From Pseudothermotoga sp. (GTDB lineage: Bacteria; Thermotogota; Thermotogae; Thermotogales; DSM-5069): a stretch of DNA of 14,204 nt. The position numbers were made by a program, and so were the translations under genes. Shown piece after piece: positions 1-6,863 of this stretch. A model generated the notes under the pieces. The model saw only the letters and a list, made by a program, of their open reading frames with translations. It was not told where the DNA came from and ran no database searches. The stretch spans positions 13,378 through 27,581 of the forward strand of contig DOKY01000007.1 in assembly GCA_003510135.1 (NCBI GenBank), written 5' to 3'. Numbering within the stretch: the stretch's first letter is position 1; the number at the start of each line of letters is the position of its first letter.

Positions 1-117
1 TACAAGATGGTCAAAGACCACAGGACCGAAGTCGAGGTTGGCAATGCGGACGCCGTGTTGGACGGCGAGCTCGACCCATTCATAGAGGCGGAATTACTGT
101 ACTTCGCAAAGAAATGA
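1..117 (+). CDS. prfB: Peptide chain release factor 2, C-terminal end (partial)
   Basis: Frame 1 is open from the window edge to TGA at 115-117 and gives 38 residues, including VKDHRTEVEVGNADAVLDG and ending LYFAKK. The block VKDHRT..VGN.DAVLDG is the conserved C-terminal signature of bacterial class I release factor 2, which recognises UGA and UAA in the ribosomal A site and triggers peptide release. The 5' part, with the SPF and GGQ motifs, lies outside the window. RF1 ends differently, so RF2 is preferred. The gene converges on the chemosensory operon, and the 189 nt between their stops must end both transcripts. Confidence 0.9.
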   Translation, partial: YKMVKDHRTEVEVGNADAVLDGELDPFIEAELLYFAKK

Positions 118-129
118 TTCTGTCTGAGT

Positions 130-144
130 GTTTCGATTCGAAAC
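130..144. repeat. Short palindrome GTTTCGA-T-TCGAAAC
   Basis: Seven-base arms GTTTCGA and TCGAAAC flank a single central T. The right arm shares three bases with the left arm of the stem-loop at 142-166, so the two structures would compete. It lies 12 nt past the prfB stop. It could help transcription end, be a small protein-binding site, or be chance. The inverted repeat itself is directly visible; any function is unknown. Confidence 0.4.
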
Positions 145-166
145 AGATCCCTTGTCCGGGTCTGTT
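142..166. terminator. Stem-loop after prfB, possible terminator
   Basis: AACAGATCCC (142-151) can pair with GGGTCTGTT (158-166): nine pairs with one bulged T around a 6-nt loop. It starts 24 nt past the prfB stop, where a terminator is expected. The following + strand bases are only moderately T-rich, and no T run follows on the - strand, so it is a weak intrinsic terminator candidate. An overlapping palindrome at 130-144 adds structure. Confidence 0.35.
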
Positions 167-201
167 CATTCATGGTTGTTAGTCGTTCCCGACCGCGATA
201 T

Positions 202-306
202 TTATGAGCTCGGATGAACTTCGAAGCCAGAGAGGTTGGGAATTTCCGTGACCACACTTCCGTAGACGCCGATCTTCCCGTTCCACAACAAACATTTCAG
301 CGAATT
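202..306 (-). other. Coding-like stretch after the HD-GYP stop, possible gene remnant
   Basis: Directly after TGA (307-309), the same frame stays open for 34 codons to TAA at 202-204. It reads KIGVYGSVVTEIPNLSGFEV in its middle and ends HPSS. Many third positions are G or C, like the genes of this operon. There is no in-frame ATG or GTG and no ribosome-binding site, and I do not recognise the protein. It may be the tail of a gene eroded along with the HD-GYP gene, or chance. Confidence 0.25.
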
Positions 307-973
307 TCAGTCTGACACACTCTTAGTTTTGTGAGACTCTCCCTGCTTTCTTCTTTCGAGAAACATGAAGAATGTGCGCTTAAGGAAAAGCTCCAGGATT
401 TCCGGATCGAAGGCGTCCGCATCGGATTTCATGATTTCGATTGCGCCCTCAGGCGAATAAGCGTTTCTGTAGCATCTATCGGAAGTCAACGCGTCAAAAA
501 CGTCGGCGAGTTTAACAATTCTGGCACTCAGAGGTATCTCCGTCCCCTTCAAACCATCTGGATAACCTTTCCCATCCCACCGCTCGTGATGATACCTGAT
601 CACCTCACAAGTCGATTTGAGCACATCGTTCACTGGATGCTTCACCAAGTTTGATCAGGACCTCATCGGCACCCACCTGCAATGCCTTCACGACGTCCTC
701 ATCGTCCCCCAAGGATGTGATGACAAAAATGTACGGATAAAACTGCTTGAAGTTGGTTCTTACTTGTCTTATGAGTTCAAATCCGTCCATGTTGGGCATG
801 AGCAGGTCCACAAGGAGTATCCTGTAATTTTCCGGATTCGAACTGAACGCATGATAGGCCTCAAGTCCATCCTGAAAAGTTTTCACAACGAATCCGGCAC
901 TCGAGAGCGATCTTTCGAGGTACTTTCTGTAGTAAGCATCATCTTCGGCGACGAGAACAGAGACTTTATTCAT
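307..973 (-). pseudogene. Disrupted response regulator with HD-GYP domain (receiver intact, HD-GYP truncated and out of frame)
   Basis: The 5' part, from ATG 973, encodes a nearly full receiver domain: acidic E10/D11/D12, phospho-acceptor D56 in LLVDLLMPNMDG, T86 and K108. The ATG is preceded by GAGGTG at 6-nt spacing and lies 10 nt past the previous stop. After K108 the frame runs into 14 unrelated residues and TGA at 605-607. A second frame (307 to about 650) resumes with RYHHERWDGKGYPDGLKG and IVKLADVFDALTSDR, the C-terminal half of an HD-GYP c-di-GMP phosphodiesterase. The HD metal-binding dyad and the earlier helices are absent. Compared with intact family members, about 100 or more codons seem to be missing at the junction. 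The first part could still yield a stand-alone receiver. A natural deletion or an assembly collapse would both explain it. Confidence 0.75.
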
Positions 974-983
974 CTTTCGCACC

Positions 984-1427
984 TCACGTTATACTCAAGC
1001 TCATGACGAAGGAACCGCGTGGCGTATCGAAGATCATCCTGTAGCAGGGGGCGGTGTTCAGAAGTATCTTCGCCTTTTTACCGAACACGGCCGTGGGCGG
1101 TGTTGTCATGGCGTCCGGTGAGATACGGGCCAGCATGTTTCCAGATGTCATGTTGGCAAGTTCGAGCAAGGCACTCAGACCGATTTCTGAGAACATGTCC
1201 ACGTTATAACCCGGCATCAAGCAGTCCAGCGCGTAGCTTGCAAACGTTTCGTTGAATTCAAAGCCGAAAATCCCCCTCTCTTCACCTTTCTTGTTGACGA
1301 GTCCTATCACGACACACAAAGGACTGTTGACCAAATGCAGCGGGTCTTTCGAAAAGCTCGTCTTCAAAATTTGTATGTTCATACTCATCAGCACTTGCTT
1401 AGCGATGTTTACGAGTTCATCGATCAT
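984..1427 (-). CDS. CheX-like phosphatase of CheY-P (second copy)
   Basis: A 147-residue soluble protein of the CheC/CheX/FliY phosphatase superfamily. These proteins remove the phosphate from CheY-P using a Glu and an Asn on one helix, in the motif ExxN. Here ELAN lies at residues 89-92 in LLELANMTSGNMLA, where the family has it. There is a single ExxN site and a length near 150, as in CheX (CheC has two sites). The start ATG at 1427 follows GGAGG with 7-nt spacing. The Shine-Dalgarno site lies inside the last codons of the upstream gene, whose TAA is 2 nt away, so translation is probably coupled. It likely resets the signal from one of the two receivers in the operon. The family call is firm; the partner is inferred. 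Confidence 0.8.
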   Translation of the reverse strand: MIDELVNIAKQVLMSMNIQILKTSFSKDPLHLVNSPLCVVIGLVNKKGEERGIFGFEFNETFASYALDCLMPGYNVDMFSEIGLSALLELANMTSGNMLARISPDAMTTPPTAVFGKKAKILLNTAPCYRMIFDTPRGSFVMSLSIT

Positions 1428-1429
1428 GT

Positions 1430-1906
1430 TTAAACCTCCCTCAACGCGATGTTCAGCCTCGAGATGAGGTTCTCCGACTCGAAGAGTATGTTGTAGGCGC
1501 TCATCTTGAAGTTGAAAAAGGTCAAATCTTCTCCAAGGAAGGAACTCGGAGGCGACAATCTCACGTTGGCATCCTTCAAATGGTTGTTTATCTGCGTGAT
1601 GGCGTTACCAGCAACCATGTTTCCAAACTCACCCACCCCAAGCAACAGATCATCATCTGAAGGCTGTTCTCCGCCCAGAGCCTCGTACACGATCACGGCT
1701 AACTCCTTCGGCATAGCTACGATCATTCTTCCGGAGACCAGACCGGAGAAACCGACTATCGCGACTGCGCCAGAATATTTGAAGACTGCGCTTGACATCT
1801 TTTCTACACCCTTGGCAGACAGTTCTTTATTGGTCAGGTTCCTGTACACCTTGCACATGGACCTGATAAAACTTTCCAGTATCAACTTTTCGATGTCCTT
1901 GTCCAT
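1430..1906 (-). CDS. CheX-like phosphatase of CheY-P (first copy)
   Basis: A 158-residue protein of the CheX/CheC phosphatase family. The catalytic-type ExxN motif is EFGN at residues 93-96 within GVGEFGNMVAGNAITQINN. The preceding segment AVAIVGFSGLVSGRMIVAM fits the beta strands of the CheX fold. The ATG at 1906 is preferred over a TTG at 1912 because GGAGG stands 7 nt before it. It begins right after the CheY stop (TGA 1909-1911). It is clearly different in sequence from the CheX-like protein encoded just downstream, so the two are old paralogues rather than a fresh duplication. Its likely substrate is the phosphorylated CheY encoded immediately upstream, which is inferred from position only. 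Confidence 0.8.
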   Translation of the reverse strand: MDKDIEKLILESFIRSMCKVYRNLTNKELSAKGVEKMSSAVFKYSGAVAIVGFSGLVSGRMIVAMPKELAVIVYEALGGEQPSDDDLLLGVGEFGNMVAGNAITQINNHLKDANVRLSPPSSFLGEDLTFFNFKMSAYNILFESENLISRLNIALREV

Positions 1907-1908
1907 GA

Positions 1909-2277
1909 TCAAACCTCCAAAAGTTTTCTGAGCGCCTCCAAGAGTTGTTCCGCCCTGAAAGGTTTCTGCAGCGAGTGTTTTATCCCAAGACTCTGAGCTT
2001 GCGAAAGAAGGGCATCGTCTCCCATCGCACTCAGAAGGAGGATTTTGATTTTGCTGTTCTGCTTTAGGATTTCTCTCGCCGCATCAAGCCCATCCATTAC
2101 GGGCATTGTCACGTCCAGAGTGATGATGTCCGGCTCAAGTTTTTGTGCCAAATCCACCGCTTCTTTACCGTTCGCGGCTTCCCCAACAACACAGAATTCG
2201 CTGTTCCCATTGAGCGCTTTCTTCACCAAGTTTCTCACCAGTGGTGAATCGTCAACGACGAGCACCCGTTTGCTCAT
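1909..2277 (-). CDS. cheY: CheY-like single-domain response regulator
   Basis: A 122-residue stand-alone receiver domain. The conserved positions are present: D9 and D10 for Mg2+ binding, phospho-acceptor D55 in IITLDVTMPVMDG, S83 in LLLSAM and K105 in LQKPF. No output domain follows, so it acts by protein contact or as a phosphate sink for CheA. The start overlaps the CheB stop by four bases (ATGA, 2274-2277), and GAGGAG lies just upstream. It precedes two CheX phosphatases, which suggests it is the main diffusible output or is tightly reset. No flagellar gene is seen here, so binding to FliM cannot be assumed. Confidence 0.9.
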   Translation of the reverse strand: MSKRVLVVDDSPLVRNLVKKALNGNSEFCVVGEAANGKEAVDLAQKLEPDIITLDVTMPVMDGLDAAREILKQNSKIKILLLSAMGDDALLSQAQSLGIKHSLQKPFRAEQLLEALRKLLEV

Positions 2278-3350
2278 ACTCTCCTCACCCCCACTTTGCG
2301 CAGGATTCGACCCGCAATCTCGTAAGATGGCAAGACTTCGCAGGCTCCACCGCGCCTTATCGCTTCGGCTGGCATTCCAAAAACTATGGCCGTTTCTTCT
2401 GATTCAGCTATCGTGTAGCCACCGGCTTGTTTTATCTTCACCATCGCGCTGGCACCATCGTCTCCCATACCTGTCATGAGTACACCCACGGTTTTCGACC
2501 CAAAGTGTTCGAGAACCGATACCATCATTACGTCTGCGGAGGGCATGAACATGTGCTTGGGGATTCGCGAGAGCCAGATTTTCAGACCACCATCCGATTT
2601 GCGAAGCTTCAAGTGGAATCCACCCTTGCCGACGTACACCACGCCGGGGCTGACTTGCATTCCATCCGACGCTTCCACAACCTTGAGCTGGCAATACTGA
2701 TCGAGCCTTTCCGCGTACTGTGCCGTGAACGAGGGTGGCATGTGTTGCACAAGGAAGACCGCGGCGTTCAGATTCGCTGGAAGCTGTGGGAGCACGTCGT
2801 ATATGGTCTTGGGCCCACCAGTGGAAATGCCGATCGCCACCGCATAGAAGTCTACCGCGGCAGGAACAGGTTTGACGATCTTCTTGGAAGTATCGATTTT
2901 CAACTTGACCTTTGCGGCAGCCAACTTCCGCATGACTTTCGTGCTTCTCGAAGCTTCGTATGCAGCCTTTATCTTGGATATCAGTTCGTCCCTTACCACT
3001 CCTATGTTCAAGGACACCGTGCCACCAGGTTTCGGAACGTAGTCGAAAGCCCCAAGCTCCAGGGCCTCGAACGCCGTCACCGAGCCTTCCTGTGTGAGCG
3101 AGGACACTACAACAACAGGGGCTATCTCTTCTTCGACTATGATTTGAAGTGCTGTCAAACCATCCATCTTCGGCATGTTGACATCCATGGTTATCACATC
3201 TGGCTGCAGCTTGCGGGCCTTCTGCACGGCGTCCTCACCATCCCTGGCGGTGTCGATCACCACCAGGGATGGGTCGGACTCGATGAGGCTCTTGAGCGTC
3301 TTTCTCATGAGCGCAGAATCATCGGCAACTAAGACTCTGATCTTCGTCAG
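2274..3350 (-). CDS. cheB: Chemoreceptor glutamate methylesterase/deamidase CheB, probable CTG start
   Basis: CheB removes methyl groups from receptor glutamates when its receiver is phosphorylated by CheA. Counting from the proposed CTG at 3350, the protein has 358 residues. The receiver has D10/D11, phospho-acceptor D56 (MDVNMPKMDG), S83 and K107. The C-terminal esterase domain has catalytic S176 (GISTGG), H203 (VQHMPPSFT) and D298 (TGMGDDGA). The first ATG (3308) would delete strand 1 and the essential acidic pair. The frame upstream encodes TKIRVLVADDSAL, an excellent CheB N terminus, but its only start-like codon is CTG, with TGAGGTGG nearby. The frame is also continuous with cheW across that gene's stop, TGA, and three codons. 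Function is secure; the start is not. Confidence 0.9.
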   Translation of the reverse strand: MTKIRVLVADDSALMRKTLKSLIESDPSLVVIDTARDGEDAVQKARKLQPDVITMDVNMPKMDGLTALQIIVEEEIAPVVVVSSLTQEGSVTAFEALELGAFDYVPKPGGTVSLNIGVVRDELISKIKAAYEASRSTKVMRKLAAAKVKLKIDTSKKIVKPVPAAVDFYAVAIGISTGGPKTIYDVLPQLPANLNAAVFLVQHMPPSFTAQYAERLDQYCQLKVVEASDGMQVSPGVVYVGKGGFHLKLRKSDGGLKIWLSRIPKHMFMPSADVMMVSVLEHFGSKTVGVLMTGMGDDGASAMVKIKQAGGYTIAESEETAIVFGMPAEAIRRGGACEVLPSYEIAGRILRKVGVRRV

Positions 3351-3359
3351 AAGACCACC

Positions 3360-4832
3360 TCACTTCAAGCGTCTCAATTTCTTCGACTGTTGATCTTGCT
3401 TGCTACTCGTTTTTTCAGCAGCGGTAGTCACAGTTTCTTTTTCTTGCTCGCTCAGTACCCTGGACATCTGCAACAAAAGCACCACTCGATTTTCGATTCG
3501 TGCGATCTTCGAAATGAACCTTGCTGATTCACTGTCTGACAATGTTTCCGGCAAATCACTTATCGCACTGGTCGGGATACGTCGTACGCCGACGACCGAG
3601 TCCACGATGAAGGCTATCTTCTTGCCGTCACTCTCTGTGACGACCACGCGCTCGGTTTGCTCATTTTTCTCACTCGAGACCAAGTTGAATTTCTTTCTCA
3701 AATCCACTACGGGTACGATTTCCCCACGCAGGTTCATGAGTCCTTCCAGGTATTCCGGAGCCCTCGGTACTTTCGCAAGTGCTGTCAGCCTGTTTATTTC
3801 TCTGATCTCTTCGATCTGGACACCGTATTCCTCACCGCCCACGTTGAAGATGACGTACTGTTTCTCCTCCTCGGTCGTCAGTCTTTCAACCGCTTCTTCC
3901 TGTTCCTGTTGCTGAGCACCCACAACCTTGTCCGACAGCAGTTCTTCGTGGTCGACCACCAGGATCATTTCATCGCCGTTCTGAATGACTCCGACGAGTT
4001 CCTTCGTCTTTTCACGTTCCAGCGAAGGTGGTGGGAGAACTTTCGATTCGTCAATCCTCAGCACTTCTCTTATCCTGTCCACCACCACACCGACGTGCGA
4101 ACCGCCTACCCTCAGTACTATAACCTTCGTGAATTCATCCGTTTTCGTCGCGGGAAGATCCAGCAGCCTCCTCATGTCGACTATGGGTAAGACACTTTTT
4201 CTCAGTTCTATCAGGCCCATCATGTATTCAGGAGCATTCGGGATCGGAGTTGGCTGTGCATACCTAATGATCTCCTGAACTCCCGTGATCTTGAAAGCGT
4301 AGATTCCTCCTGACAGTTCAAAGGATACCAGCTGTATGTAATTTTCTGCTTTTGTAACAGTCGTTTCCGCGCTTTTCTGTTGTAGCGCACTCGAGCTTCG
4401 TGCTTCGAGTTTCTTGGTTTCTTCCTCGAACAACTCATCGATGTTGAAGAGCAGGCACATTCCAGTGTTGGTGCGCAATACCTTTTTCACAAACCTGCTT
4501 TCGGCCCTCGTATCCTGTTGTTCACTCTCCGTTGACCTGATGACCTGCGCAGTTCTATCCACCAGTATGCCGATCGTCCTATCATTCTGCGTGAGCACAA
4601 CAACCTTCGACAACGAAGGATCATGTTCCGGCAGTCCGAGGAGCCTTCTGAGATTAATTATCGGCAGTACCTCACCTCGAAGATTCATCACACCTTCAAT
4701 GTGTGCGGGGGCCAGTGGGACCCGTGTGATCTTACTCGCCTTCACAATTTCTCTTACGTTCGTCACCGGAACGGCGTACGTCTCCTCTCCGAGGATGAAG
4801 GTGACGTACTGTTCCAACGTGGAGATGTTCAT
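3360..4832 (-). CDS. cheW: Triple-domain CheW scaffold protein
   Basis: A 490-residue protein made of three consecutive CheW domains, at roughly residues 7-138, 164-300 and 325-462, joined by charged, Gln-rich linkers. Classical CheW is about 150 residues with one domain and couples receptors to CheA in the hexagonal array. The signature MNLRGEVLPIINLR is seen at 49-62 and MNLRGEIVPVVDLR at 366-379. The middle domain has IELRKSVLPIVDMR (208-221), in which the usual Asn and Gly are replaced. The C-terminal tail is Lys/Gln rich. ATG 4832 lies 3 nt after the receptor stop, with GGGGGTG upstream. It may link several receptor or CheA units and stabilise an array that lacks membrane anchoring. Confidence 0.92.
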   Translation of the reverse strand: MNISTLEQYVTFILGEETYAVPVTNVREIVKASKITRVPLAPAHIEGVMNLRGEVLPIINLRRLLGLPEHDPSLSKVVVLTQNDRTIGILVDRTAQVIRSTESEQQDTRAESRFVKKVLRTNTGMCLLFNIDELFEEETKKLEARSSSALQQKSAETTVTKAENYIQLVSFELSGGIYAFKITGVQEIIRYAQPTPIPNAPEYMMGLIELRKSVLPIVDMRRLLDLPATKTDEFTKVIVLRVGGSHVGVVVDRIREVLRIDESKVLPPPSLEREKTKELVGVIQNGDEMILVVDHEELLSDKVVGAQQQEQEEAVERLTTEEEKQYVIFNVGGEEYGVQIEEIREINRLTALAKVPRAPEYLEGLMNLRGEIVPVVDLRKKFNLVSSEKNEQTERVVVTESDGKKIAFIVDSVVGVRRIPTSAISDLPETLSDSESARFISKIARIENRVVLLLQMSRVLSEQEKETVTTAAEKTSSKQDQQSKKLRRLK

Positions 4833-4835
4833 ACC

Positions 4836-6848
4836 TTACACCCCCGCTTCTGACTGAAGTTCATCTGCTATCGCGGAGATCTCCTCAATCGCTTTTGCCA
4901 GCTCCTCGACACCTTTTGCTTGCTCACTCGCACCTTTGGACGCTTCTTCAATCGCAGACGCAGATTCCTGAGCGGCGGCATTGATCTGCTCGATCGCCTT
5001 GTTTGTCTCCTCTATCGCGGAAGCAATCTGGTCTATTTCCTTGTTGACATTCTCAAAGGCACTCAAAAGCTGCTCCAGAGACTGTCTCGCTTGTCCTATG
5101 AGCTTTGTGGTCTCCTTTGCCCTGTTCACTTCGCCTATGGAGGTTCTCACAGATTCGTTTATGTCCGCCGAGACCGTGGCAACGAGGTACTGCATATTGC
5201 TCACCAGGTCCTTGATCTGTTCGGCGTTGGAGCCAGATTCGTTGGCAAGGTTTCTTATGTCGTTCGCCACCACGGCGAACCCTTTGCCATACTCACCGGC
5301 CCGTGCGGCTTCTATGAAACCGTTCACTGCGAGCATGTTCGTCTGTATAGTCACCCTGTCAATGGTGTTAACGGTCTTGGTTATCCTTCGAGCCCTGTTC
5401 TCAAGTTCCGTCACGTTCTTTGCAGCGTCCCCGTAGCGCTGGGCTGCCTCTCCTATGTTGGATATCAGATTCTCAATGTTGGCTCTGTTGTCAGCGACTT
5501 TCTGAATGAACTCGCGCAAGAGCTTCAGATCGGAGCTGACCAAGCTCTGGAGGTCACTCACCTTCTTCATGAGGTCCGAAGCGATCTGTCTGCCTTTCTC
5601 TGTGGCCTCCGACAGCAGTTGCGCACCCTTGCTGAGCTGTTCTATACCGGAACTGATCTGTTGCGCCGCAGAAGACAGTTCTTCGATGTTCGAAGATAGT
5701 TCTTCGGCTGCCGCGGCGAGCGTCTCGGAAGACTTGGCAGTGTCTGTGGAAGTTTTCAGCTCCTCTGCAAGTTCGACCAGCTCCTGTGTCGCGGTCTTGA
5801 TCTCCGCGAAGGCCTTAACCTGCTGTTCGACCGCCTTGGAGGATTCGACTGCGGCGGAGCTTATCTGTTCTGAACCACTCGCCACCTGTTCTGCAGACGC
5901 GAGCAGTTCCTTTGCGATCCGGGCGATTTCGTCCATATCCTTCTGAATCTTGAGAAAGTGGTTGATGAGCTCGTTGAAACTCCTGGCGATCTCTTCGAGC
6001 TCTTCAGTTATCTGCACACCAAGTTCTGACTGTTTCTTCGACTCGTCTGAGATCCTCTGTATGTCAGCCACAGTCTGCTTCACCGCATTGGCGATTTCCT
6101 CGACCACGTTTGTTATCTCTTTCGCTGCCCTCTCCGACACCTCCGCTAATCCCCTGACCTCGTCGGCGACGACCGCGAACCCACTACCGTGTTCGCCTGC
6201 CCTCGCAGCTTCTATTGCTGCATTCAGGGCGAGCAGGTTCGTTTGATCCGCGATCATGACGACTGTCTTGACAATCTGACCGATCTTGTTAGATTCCTCT
6301 TCAAGCCTTCCAATGAGCTTGGCAGATTCTTTGTTCTTCTCGACCGTGTGTTCGACTGCTTCTATCAAGCTTCGCACGTTTTCTGTCATGATGGAGATGG
6401 CCTCACGAGCGCCGTTCGCATCCGCCATCATCTGCTTGACAACTTCCTGTATGTTCGTGGCACTCGCGGAAATTTGAGCCACCGCAGCTCTCGATTCGTC
6501 TGCCGCGCTCGAAGATTCCTCCGCGCCTGCGGCGATCTGTTCGACGGCTCTGGAGAGTTCTTCTGCAGCGGCGGCTGCTTGCTCGACCCCGGAGAGGAGC
6601 TGTTCCGATGCGCCCGCTATCCTCTCGGCGAGTGCCTGACGTTTCGCCAGTGTTCTTGCTCTGGCGCGTTCCTGCGCACGTTTCTTTGCTTCCTCTCTTC
6701 TGGCTCTCAGTTCTTCCTCGTCTTCGCGCAACCTTATTCCGGTTCCCTTCGGCTTTTCCTCCACTTTCTTCTCCTCGCTTTCCGGTACTTCCAGCCTTTT
6801 CCTCTCCATTGTTCTTCTTACCTCCTTTCCCGTTTTGCTTACCTCCAT
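4836..6848 (-). CDS. Soluble chemoreceptor (MCP) with two signalling tips
   Basis: From ATG 6848 this is 670 residues. No hydrophobic membrane segment and no recognisable ligand-binding domain can be seen. Residues 1-76 are highly charged (about 24 Lys/Arg against 17 Asp/Glu) and probably helical. Two MCP hairpins follow. Tip 1 (about 199-236) reads QTNLLALNAAIEAARAGE and then GFAVVADEVR. Tip 2 (about 497-537) reads QTNMLAVNGFIEAARAGE and then GFAVVANDIR. The ARAGE motifs are exactly 300 residues apart and each is flanked by Ala/Ser/Glu-rich coiled coil. Related stalk starts (near 80 and 373) suggest internal duplication. The hairpin tips bind CheA and CheW. ATG 6848 has AAGGAGGG at 7-nt spacing; an upstream ATG (6866) has no clear site, and a later ATG (6809) follows a perfect AAAGGAGGT. 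DosM of Vibrio cholerae is a precedent for two signalling domains in one receptor. Confidence 0.93.
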   Translation of the reverse strand: MEVSKTGKEVRRTMERKRLEVPESEEKKVEEKPKGTGIRLREDEEELRARREEAKKRAQERARARTLAKRQALAERIAGASEQLLSGVEQAAAAAEELSRAVEQIAAGAEESSSAADESRAAVAQISASATNIQEVVKQMMADANGAREAISIMTENVRSLIEAVEHTVEKNKESAKLIGRLEEESNKIGQIVKTVVMIADQTNLLALNAAIEAARAGEHGSGFAVVADEVRGLAEVSERAAKEITNVVEEIANAVKQTVADIQRISDESKKQSELGVQITEELEEIARSFNELINHFLKIQKDMDEIARIAKELLASAEQVASGSEQISSAAVESSKAVEQQVKAFAEIKTATQELVELAEELKTSTDTAKSSETLAAAAEELSSNIEELSSAAQQISSGIEQLSKGAQLLSEATEKGRQIASDLMKKVSDLQSLVSSDLKLLREFIQKVADNRANIENLISNIGEAAQRYGDAAKNVTELENRARRITKTVNTIDRVTIQTNMLAVNGFIEAARAGEYGKGFAVVANDIRNLANESGSNAEQIKDLVSNMQYLVATVSADINESVRTSIGEVNRAKETTKLIGQARQSLEQLLSAFENVNKEIDQIASAIEETNKAIEQINAAAQESASAIEEASKGASEQAKGVEELAKAIEEISAIADELQSEAGV

Positions 6849-6855
6849 TTTCCTT

Positions 6856-6863
6856 CCCTCCTT
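6856..6863 (-). promoter_or_regulatory. Ribosome-binding site deciding the receptor start
   Basis: AAGGAGGG on the - strand lies 7 nt before ATG 6848 and overlaps the earlier in-frame ATG at 6866. This favours 6848. A second, perfect site AAAGGAGGT (6820-6828) lies 10 nt before in-frame ATG 6809, so a form shorter by 13 residues could also be made. Confidence 0.6.

Noticed and set aside
2427..3332. A 301-codon open frame on the + strand opposite cheB
   Set aside because: The opposite strand has full CheB motifs and catalytic residues. The + frame is rich in His and Arg, has no recognisable domain and no ribosome-binding site, and is the shadow expected from biased codon use.
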